This document shows, piece by piece, positions 57,817 through 64,000 of a DNA stretch of 64,000 nt (positions are counted from its first letter, which is position 1; each line of letters begins with the position of its first letter). A program made the position numbers and the translations under genes. The notes beneath the pieces are model-generated. The model was not told the origin of the DNA, searched no databases, and saw nothing but the letters and a program-made list of their open reading frames with translations. The DNA lies in assembly GCA_963825595.1 (NCBI GenBank), contig CAWGUE010000030.1, positions 1 through 64,000 of the forward strand, written 5' to 3'. Origin of the DNA: JARFQH01 sp963825595 (lineage in GTDB: Bacteria; Desulfobacterota; Desulfobacteria; Desulfobacterales; SG8-13).

Positions 57817-60189
57817 CTAAGCGAATTTACGCGCGAGGTCATTGTCGATTGCATAAATACAGACTTCCTTGGCTCCCTGTTCGGTGTAGCGGTAGTTTTT
57901 ACACAGTTTGGTGATCAGGTAAATGACATCTTCCTGGATTTTCCTGTCGTAGGTTTTATAGTCTTCCGATCCGTAGTCTTTGATGGCGCGTCTGAAATTT
58001 TCATTTTCCAGGAAAGGGTCGAGAACTTTCTCTTTCAGATTGTAAACGTATCGTTCATGCAGTGTTGTGTATATCCGTGTAGCCGTCAACGATTTTCCTT
58101 CCACGATCATTTCCTGGGTCAGCGTCTTTGACGTATACTCCTTCTGGGTGTCCTTACGGAATCTTCGCCTTTCGTCCGTTTCAGCTTTCTCCCCCAAAAA
58201 ACGACGTTCGAGACCTTCGAAAAATTCCTCCGTTATCTCGAGGCGTTCATTTGTATAGGTGCAAGTTTCCACTGCTCCGGGCTCGAAATTGGCGGCAAAC
58301 AGGTAGTTTTGGATGTCTCTTGATATCTGCTCCTCGTTATAATAGTACAGAGACTCTTTCACCTCCTGCAGGATAGTGTAGTCGTAATTCCGAAGCAAGG
58401 AATCCAGGAAACCGTTGGGTATCATTTCACTCAGTTCCTTGCGGCTCTTGGTAAAAAAGTTACAGAGCTGAGACATGTTGATCAGCTTGTCTTCCTTGGC
58501 GAAGAAGGAATAAAAATCGTTGAATATCTTGATCGAGTCGCGGCCCGATATGCCGTGCTCGCCTTCGGTCTCGGATTCGGCGATGATCTTTTTGCGCCGT
58601 TTTGCGGTCAGCCGTTTGCGATCCTCTTCCTCGAGCCAGTTGGGAATGTACCCCGTGTAGATTTCCATCTTGAGAAGTTGCAGGTTTTCGTCACAGTAAA
58701 GTCGATATTTTCCCGGGTCACCGATCCATTCCAACAGGGCATCGGAGCGCTTGTTCAAGCGGGTTGAGATAATCACCCTAACGAAGTTATGCAGAACTCT
58801 GGGTAGGAAGCCGTCGTCGATGTGCTTGCCGAAAATGTTGCGATATATCTCAACTTCGGTGTTGAGGTCCATGACATAGGGTATGTTGATGTATTCGATG
58901 CGGTCCAAGAAAGACTGAAAATCTTCGATATTTTTTTGATCTTCGGGGTTCATGACTGCGATGAGAAGCGAGTTCACGTTTTCTTCAATATCCTCGACTT
59001 TGTGGATCCCCTCGCTGACCACGTTGTGCAGCTCGATCAAGCGCTCGGTGTTGTGGGACTTGATGTCCATTAGGGCGTAAATCCCGTTGTTGGTTTTTGC
59101 ATATTGTGAAAAAAGGTACCGGACCTGGTTGCTATCCCTCAGCAACGCATTGATTCGACTCTGAATGATGGTGTTGCTGAGGGTGATTCTGCGCAAGGGC
59201 CTGTCTCCGGGGCTGTAAACACTGATGCCCTCTCCCAGTCTTCGATCAAAACGGTATGGCCGCGCATATATCATTTCAAAGATCTCATGCGGGCTTTTGA
59301 GCCTGTCGAGCAGGGACTGAAAGAGCGAGCTGCAGATCGTGCAAGGGTTGTCACGGAACACCCATTCGTATTCTTTTTCTGTAAAAAGCTTCCATTTGAA
59401 TTCATCGTTTTCGAACAGATCATCGAAGAATGTCCGCCGATAAGGTTTGGGAACCATCAGCAGCGGATTGTCGTGACTCGGGCAAGGCACCTCGATAAAA
59501 TCACCGGTTGTGTTCAGCGCACTTTGAATGTTCTGCATCTTCAGCAATTCGATCTGCTCACGGCTGAAATTCTCCTGCAGTGGCAGGAGACTGTCGATCA
59601 GGGGATAGCCCTGATTTTCCGACAGTTCGCCCAGCATTTTGGGGTACAGTCGCCAGACAGTCTCGTAGCGCAATCCTTCCTCGGTGTTGTTGTACTCCTC
59701 GAATTTCATCAGCAGGTTGTTTAGAAAAGTGCTCTTGCCGCAGCCGTGAGGTCCCTTGAAGATATATATCTTGTTTTGCTGGGCACCCCGTTTCATGGCC
59801 TCGACCAGTTCGACCAGGCGGTTGGCAAAAAGCCGATCGGCAAAAAAGGGATGGTCCGCGCCTTCGATGAAGAGTTTGCTGCAGTCGTAGCAGACGAAAC
59901 TAATCGATTCCGGATCGTCCGGATACTCGTCGAACCCCTCGCCGACATAGGACTTAACCATGTCATGGAAAATCTGAAATATGTTGCGGATAACGCCGGC
60001 GGGTTTCTTGGTGACCTCTTCGAGAAAGGCACCGAAAGCAATCGGCTGGTGCGGGTCGAGATCACTCAGCGCACGATCGAAGTTGTCCAAAGCCACCTGA
60101 ATGTTCTCGGAGGCGGCCCTGGTTTCCGGTTTTTCATTCGACTCCCGATTTACCTTTTCCTCACGGGTTGTTTTTACAGGGCTGGTCAT
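57817..60189 (-). CDS. PrkA-type serine protein kinase, paralogue 2
   Basis: A 790-residue protein related to PrkA. GPHGCGKST (residues 146-153) is the Walker A of the AAA domain; GIYALMDIKSHN and LLIAVMNPEDQKN are PrkA motifs, and the C-terminus is the kinase-like region. It is longer than canonical PrkA (about 640 residues) and has a CYDCSK pair at 100-103 and CTICSS near residue 310. Start ATG 60189 follows GGGGA; the frame extends to 60270. It lies downstream of SpoVR, so one module may hold two different kinases. Confidence 0.85.
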   Translation of the reverse strand: MTSPVKTTREEKVNRESNEKPETRAASENIQVALDNFDRALSDLDPHQPIAFGAFLEEVTKKPAGVIRNIFQIFHDMVKSYVGEGFDEYPDDPESISFVCYDCSKLFIEGADHPFFADRLFANRLVELVEAMKRGAQQNKIYIFKGPHGCGKSTFLNNLLMKFEEYNNTEEGLRYETVWRLYPKMLGELSENQGYPLIDSLLPLQENFSREQIELLKMQNIQSALNTTGDFIEVPCPSHDNPLLMVPKPYRRTFFDDLFENDEFKWKLFTEKEYEWVFRDNPCTICSSLFQSLLDRLKSPHEIFEMIYARPYRFDRRLGEGISVYSPGDRPLRRITLSNTIIQSRINALLRDSNQVRYLFSQYAKTNNGIYALMDIKSHNTERLIELHNVVSEGIHKVEDIEENVNSLLIAVMNPEDQKNIEDFQSFLDRIEYINIPYVMDLNTEVEIYRNIFGKHIDDGFLPRVLHNFVRVIISTRLNKRSDALLEWIGDPGKYRLYCDENLQLLKMEIYTGYIPNWLEEEDRKRLTAKRRKKIIAESETEGEHGISGRDSIKIFNDFYSFFAKEDKLINMSQLCNFFTKSRKELSEMIPNGFLDSLLRNYDYTILQEVKESLYYYNEEQISRDIQNYLFAANFEPGAVETCTYTNERLEITEEFFEGLERRFLGEKAETDERRRFRKDTQKEYTSKTLTQEMIVEGKSLTATRIYTTLHERYVYNLKEKVLDPFLENENFRRAIKDYGSEDYKTYDRKIQEDVIYLITKLCKNYRYTEQGAKEVCIYAIDNDLARKFA

Positions 60190-60392
60190 GGCGTATTCCC
60201 CGGTGTCTCCCGGTCGTTGGTGAAGGTGTGTCGACAAACCTGAATCGTGCATGCCAGGAGTTACCGGCAAGCCGTTTGTCCGTTCCCTTCTATCTCCCGC
60301 TCGAATTGAGCATTTAAAATTTTAATGACTAACGATTTTGAAATTTAAATCCCGCCTACCAAAGGCGGATAAAACCCCGGGGAGGCCAATCT

Positions 60393-62021
60393 TTATCCGC
60401 TGAGGACCTCCCGGGTCAGTTTGCGATCCTTCATTGTGTAAACCACCCGTTCCCAGCGTATCTCCGCTTCCTGGGGTCCTTCGGACAGGGGGGTCGCACC
60501 ACCGCCGGAAGCCACTTCGCTGGTTTCAAGCTTCACCGGGGCGCCCCAAAGATACTCGATCCCCAACATCGTATTGGCAATGAAGTCTTTCACCAACGGT
60601 TTACCTTCGAAATGATGCACGAGATGCAGGGCACTGTTCTTCTGCTGGTTGTCCTGGATGGTGATATGGGGAGGATGGTACAGGCCGCCGAGGAGCATAT
60701 CGCGGTAATCGGCGGCTTTACGGCTCTTGACGTAATACTCCCAAACCATCCGGTTCTGGTTCAAGCGTTTCCCGGCGACAAAGAGCTTGTTGCGGTTGAC
60801 GAAATCCTGATCGACAAATGTGCTGATGAAGGTAAAATCACACAAATTTTCGCGCACGCTAAATATAAATTCCTGCCCCTTGCCGACGCCGGCATCGAAT
60901 CGTTCCCGCTGCTTGGCATCCTCCAATCGTCTGAAATGAATGGTGTACTTTCCCTTGTTGCCCAATTCTTCAATGAAGTAAAAAAGGCGCATTCCCAATG
61001 CATAGGGATTGAGTCCAACCCTCGGCAGTGAGGTAACACCGGCGTGCGTCCGGGCAAAATCAACTTCGTGGCCGCGTATACGATCATCTTCCAGGAAAAG
61101 TTTTTCATGCCAATAACTGGCCCAGCCTTCATTCATGATCTTGGTCCGGATCTGGGGCTGAAAAAATATCGAGGTGTTGCGCACGACTTCCACCACGGAT
61201 TTCATCCAGCTGTTTTTTTCCTTGTTCAGGAAGTCGGAGTTTTCCAAGATATACTGGACCAGGTCTAATTTGGTTTTCGTTTTTTCTTTAAGGCTCTTTT
61301 TGAATAAAGTCGCGAACTCGGGGTGGGACTTGGTGACTTCGGCAAAAAAGGTTTTAATACCCCGGCGATTCTCGGTTCGAATACAGGCATTGTATCTTTC
61401 GATCTCTTTGATGTACTCGCTTATTTTAACTTTGCGAATATCCTGCAGGAAGACATCGAAATAATAGTTGAGCCGCTTGGACCCGTTAACGATCGGCAGT
61501 TGGTCGAGTTGGGAAAGCTCACGGTGGTAGCCCACGAGATTGTCTATACCGCGAGCAAACTCGATGATGTAGTCCACCCAACGACCTTTTTCGGACCTCA
61601 AGGCAGCAATCAGCCGTTTGTCGGAAAGGGCCTTGCCGGTAAAATCGTAGTCCCAGGTGTGACGGAAGTAAAGATTGTTCTGAAAGAAGTCGATGTGCCC
61701 GAGCACATGATAGAAAATCATGACGTTCATCCAGTCCGGATTGTTGTCATTGTAGTAGGAAATGGCCGGGCGGGTATTAATCACCGTTTCGTAAGGATTG
61801 CTGGGGTAAAGTTCGTAGCGCCCCTTTTCCTTGAGAACCTCCACGTCGTGGACCCAGTAATCATAAAGGGTGGGAATCATCACTTTGGGGGTAAGCTCCA
61901 GCAGGTCACGGTTGGTCACGATGTATTCGAGGGTTTCATCCTCGAACCGTAAACCGGCGGCAAGGGCTCGTTCTTTGCACCCTTCCATGATGTCTTTGGT
62001 GTGCTGATCGATCAGTTCCAT
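60393..62021 (-). CDS. SpoVR-family protein (YcgB-like)
   Basis: A 542-residue SpoVR-family protein: VINTRPAISYYNDNNPDWMN, MIFYHVLGHIDFFQNN, MNEGWASYWHEKL and ARTHAGVTSLPRVGLNPYALG are core motifs with conserved His and Glu. Its biochemical function is unsettled; it is linked to spore cortex formation in Bacillus and to stress in enterobacteria. It starts 3 bases after the YeaH stop, consistent with translational coupling. Confidence 0.95.
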   Translation of the reverse strand: MELIDQHTKDIMEGCKERALAAGLRFEDETLEYIVTNRDLLELTPKVMIPTLYDYWVHDVEVLKEKGRYELYPSNPYETVINTRPAISYYNDNNPDWMNVMIFYHVLGHIDFFQNNLYFRHTWDYDFTGKALSDKRLIAALRSEKGRWVDYIIEFARGIDNLVGYHRELSQLDQLPIVNGSKRLNYYFDVFLQDIRKVKISEYIKEIERYNACIRTENRRGIKTFFAEVTKSHPEFATLFKKSLKEKTKTKLDLVQYILENSDFLNKEKNSWMKSVVEVVRNTSIFFQPQIRTKIMNEGWASYWHEKLFLEDDRIRGHEVDFARTHAGVTSLPRVGLNPYALGMRLFYFIEELGNKGKYTIHFRRLEDAKQRERFDAGVGKGQEFIFSVRENLCDFTFISTFVDQDFVNRNKLFVAGKRLNQNRMVWEYYVKSRKAADYRDMLLGGLYHPPHITIQDNQQKNSALHLVHHFEGKPLVKDFIANTMLGIEYLWGAPVKLETSEVASGGGATPLSEGPQEAEIRWERVVYTMKDRKLTREVLSG

Positions 62022-62023
62022 TT

Positions 62024-63415
62024 CTATTCCGATATGAGCTTTTTAATCCCTTCAATCAATCGCTGTTCGTTGGCATCTTCGTTCAGCACGTCGATGCGCA
62101 GCAGGGTCGGTTTTTTCTCCAGCAGTTCTGATTTTTTGATGTAGCGCTCCACTTCAGTACCTTTGTCCGAGCCGGCCCCGTGTTCGGCAATCGTCACGCC
62201 GACCCGGTTGGCATATTCCAGCATTTTCTTCAGCTCCGGGATGGCCTCCTTGCCTTCCGTGTCCCAATCGTCGCCGTCTGTTCCATGGAAAATATAGATG
62301 TTGTAATCGCGGCCCAGGTTCTCCTTGTCGACGATTTCATTGACCAGACGATAAGCAGACACCACCTGGGTGCCGCCGGCCACCGTGGAGTTGTAATAGG
62401 TGTAGAAATCCGGTACCTCTTTGGCCTCGGTATCGTGAAGGACGAAACGGGTTTCTACCTGCATGGCATACTGGTAGAGAAGCCAGCTGTAAATCATCAC
62501 GTGCTGGGCGACCACGAGTTCGGTGGCCTTTCCGTCCATCGATCCGGAGTAGTCACGCAGGAAGAACACCATGGCCTGCGATTCGTAATCCTTTTCACGC
62601 GACAGAATGCGAAACACACGGTCGTTGGGTGAAATCAGAAAATCGGTCGGGTTGATGTCGTTAAAATCGGATAGGTTACCGAGGTGAATATTGGTTTCGA
62701 CAATTTTACGCAAGGTAGCCTTTTTATCGAGAAGTTGGCCAAACCCCCTGTGCTTGTCGGTGAGATCGTAGGTGTAGCGGGTCAGGGACCGTTTTTTGCC
62801 CTTGTCTTTGAGGTTGGGCAGTTCGAACTGTTCGGTGAGAATCTTGCCGAGATCGTAGGCATCGGATACCAGATCATGTGCACCGCCTTCGCCCTCGCCG
62901 GATCCACTTCCCTCGCCCTCCGGCGACCGCACCGGCTGCTCACCGATGACCTCTCCCTCTTCCCCTTCACCGGTTCCCCCCGAAGGATCCCCCTCTCCCG
63001 ATTCGGAAGTTTTGAAGTTCGGATCGTGAATGAATTTTTCTTCTACCGTTGTGGGGACGATAACCACCTTGGTCTTTCCCCCCTTAGCCGGCTTGATCAG
63101 TCGTCCGACATTAACCTTGCGCGGGAATCCGTCTTTTTCCCGCAGACGATCCCGCTCGAGCAATTCGTCGATGGACCGCACCGTGGCGGTGTAAGTGCTG
63201 CGCATGGCAACCATGGCCTGTAGATCCAGCAGATCGTGATAGTCATAAAAGACCGACGGCTGCAGCCTAAAACCATCTTCCCGCGCACCGGCACTATCTT
63301 CTCCCGGCACCGTGTGCTCCCGGGCATCGTTCCGTTCTTCTTCGATGATCTTCTCTTGTTCAGAAGTCAGCCCATCGGCCTTGAGGGAATCGTTTATTTT
63401 AGATCGAGTGTCCAT
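62024..63415 (-). CDS. YeaH/YhbH-family protein (DUF444)
   Basis: A 463-residue DUF444 protein. An acidic Gly/Glu-rich linker lies near residues 150-200. The C-terminal half has a von Willebrand-type MIDAS motif, FLRDYSGSMDGKA, and NSTVAGGTQVVSAYRLV. In enterobacteria yeaH is co-expressed with the PrkA homologue yeaG. Here it lies directly between prkA1 and spoVR, the conserved order PrkA-YeaH-SpoVR. Confidence 0.95.
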   Translation of the reverse strand: MDTRSKINDSLKADGLTSEQEKIIEEERNDAREHTVPGEDSAGAREDGFRLQPSVFYDYHDLLDLQAMVAMRSTYTATVRSIDELLERDRLREKDGFPRKVNVGRLIKPAKGGKTKVVIVPTTVEEKFIHDPNFKTSESGEGDPSGGTGEGEEGEVIGEQPVRSPEGEGSGSGEGEGGAHDLVSDAYDLGKILTEQFELPNLKDKGKKRSLTRYTYDLTDKHRGFGQLLDKKATLRKIVETNIHLGNLSDFNDINPTDFLISPNDRVFRILSREKDYESQAMVFFLRDYSGSMDGKATELVVAQHVMIYSWLLYQYAMQVETRFVLHDTEAKEVPDFYTYYNSTVAGGTQVVSAYRLVNEIVDKENLGRDYNIYIFHGTDGDDWDTEGKEAIPELKKMLEYANRVGVTIAEHGAGSDKGTEVERYIKKSELLEKKPTLLRIDVLNEDANEQRLIEGIKKLISE

Positions 63416-63416
63416 G

Positions 63417-63500
63417 ATTGGTGTTTGGTGTTTGGTGTTTCGTGTTCGGGTTGCGGGTTACGGGTTCTGAGTTTCAAGTTTCCAGTTTCAAGTTTCCCTG
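63417..63500. repeat. G/T-biased imperfect repeat tract between prkA1 and yeaH
   Basis: TGTTTGG is repeated three times, then GTGTTCGGGTTGCGGGTTACGGG and AGTTTCAAGTTTCCAGTTTCAAGTTTC. The plus strand is nearly free of A and C in the first half. It fills the whole gap between two genes of the operon. Confidence 0.6.
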
Positions 63501-63504
63501 TACA

Positions 63505-64000
63505 TCAGTTCTCGTCTTCCTGGGTGCAAAAGTACTCTATCGTCTTCTGCGCGCATGTCCGGCAATATCCGAGCTTGTCCAGCATGGTGGTCACCATGCG
63601 GTCGTAAAGTTTTTGGTTTTCCTCGTTGGTCCGGTTGGCGAGAGCGCCGATAAGGCTTCCAGCTCCGGCGATATCGGATTTGAGCCGCACGTCGGTAACA
63701 GCCTTGACCAGTTCCAGGTTGTCCATGAAATCATAATCCGGATCGACGGAAATTTTCTGCCCATAGATCTTGCGGATCGATGTCCGAAATGTTTCGCGCT
63801 GCTCTTCGGTCTTCAGCCCGAGCCTGTCCTCCACGCTGTTGATGAAGCGCTCGTCGATCTTCAGTGCCCTCAATTCACCGGTCTGCGGATCTTTGTACTT
63901 CCACATCTTGTCCGCACCGAGGTTCTCCGCATCGATGCCGATAATCATGTTCACATAATTCATGACGTCTTTGCGTATGGCCAGTGGCTCGTCCATGTAC
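63505..64000 (-). CDS. prkA: PrkA serine protein kinase, paralogue 1 (C-terminal part, cut by window edge)
   Basis: The visible 165 residues are the C-terminus of canonical PrkA: DEPLAIRKDVMNYVNMIIG, RTSIRKIYGQKISVDPDYDF and DVRLKSDIAGAGSLIGAL are highly conserved in the YeaG/PrkA kinase domain. A CRTCAQKTIEYFC cysteine motif ends the protein. The frame is open through the window edge, so the N-terminal AAA domain lies beyond. It is the first visible gene of the module. Confidence 0.9.
   Translation of the reverse strand, partial: YMDEPLAIRKDVMNYVNMIIGIDAENLGADKMWKYKDPQTGELRALKIDERFINSVEDRLGLKTEEQRETFRTSIRKIYGQKISVDPDYDFMDNLELVKAVTDVRLKSDIAGAGSLIGALANRTNEENQKLYDRMVTTMLDKLGYCRTCAQKTIEYFCTQEDEN

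Noticed and set aside
1..64000. tRNA genes, rRNA genes or a CRISPR array
   Set aside because: Scanned by eye for T-loop consensus and regularly spaced repeats; none found. A covariance search would be decisive.

Overview
The window looks like a chromosome segment of a Desulfobacterota bacterium, most likely a Desulfosarcina/Desulfobacteraceae-type sulfate reducer. This rests on protein content and not on a marker gene. It has a PrkA/YeaH/SpoVR stress module, a bTHX ribosomal peptide, an unusual aconitase near a class II fumarase, menaquinone-type enzymes (UbiE, UbiA family), a NosL-ABC cluster, and several small Cys-rich proteins. No rRNA, tRNA or CRISPR array was seen.

Layout. 0-3 kb: edge of a PfkB kinase, an FmdB zinc ribbon, a frameshifted cysteine synthase and a broken cupin in AT-rich DNA. 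3-11 kb: accessory region with two decayed, same-orientation tyrosine-recombinase genes (about 4.1-4.4 and 9.4-10.2 kb). Between them lie an ECF sigma factor, a SHOCT protein, a DGC-domain protein, an AhpD-like protein, a Cys-rich peptide and an ICMT-like methyltransferase. 11-19 kb: Lon-like protease, DUF898, TrmO, DUF302, TM2, PanE-like and FHA genes. 19.4-26 kb: a divergent carbohydrate-acid locus (LsrG-like monooxygenase, class II aldolase and DUF1537 kinase on the minus strand; SMP-30 lactonase, GntR regulator, Gfo/Idh/MocA oxidoreductase and IPMDH-like dehydrogenase on the plus strand) with a candidate GntR operator between the arms. 26-33 kb: FlK-like thioesterase, bTHX, alpha/beta hydrolase, PilZ, and an ECF sigma/zinc anti-sigma pair. 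33-42 kb: TrpS, aconitase, fumarase, UbiA-family protein, cytochrome-b5/DUF2231 protein, DUF488, DUF4242-cyclase. 42-50 kb: MFS transporter, amylosucrase, IS110 remnant, a membrane/zinc-ribbon fusion, enoyl-CoA hydratase, Rieske protein. 51-57 kb: UbiE, a TauE/DsbD_2-like protein and a tightly coupled NosL-permease-ATPase-membrane operon. 57.6-64 kb: two PrkA-type kinases bracketing YeaH and SpoVR.

Three dispersed repeat families link intergenic regions: a MITE-like palindromic element of about 200 bp, an AT-rich repeat of about 55 bp, and a terminator-like hairpin. A striking property is the density of single-base frameshifts between about 1 and 26 kb, with few after 27 kb. Many fall in short homopolymers, so they may be consensus errors and not real decay; affected genes are reported over their full inferred length.

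The strongest candidates for new biology are the divergent acid-sugar locus, the dual-PrkA stress module, the palindromic repeat family, and proteins with substituted cofactor ligands (Rieske His to Asn, aconitase Cys to Ser).
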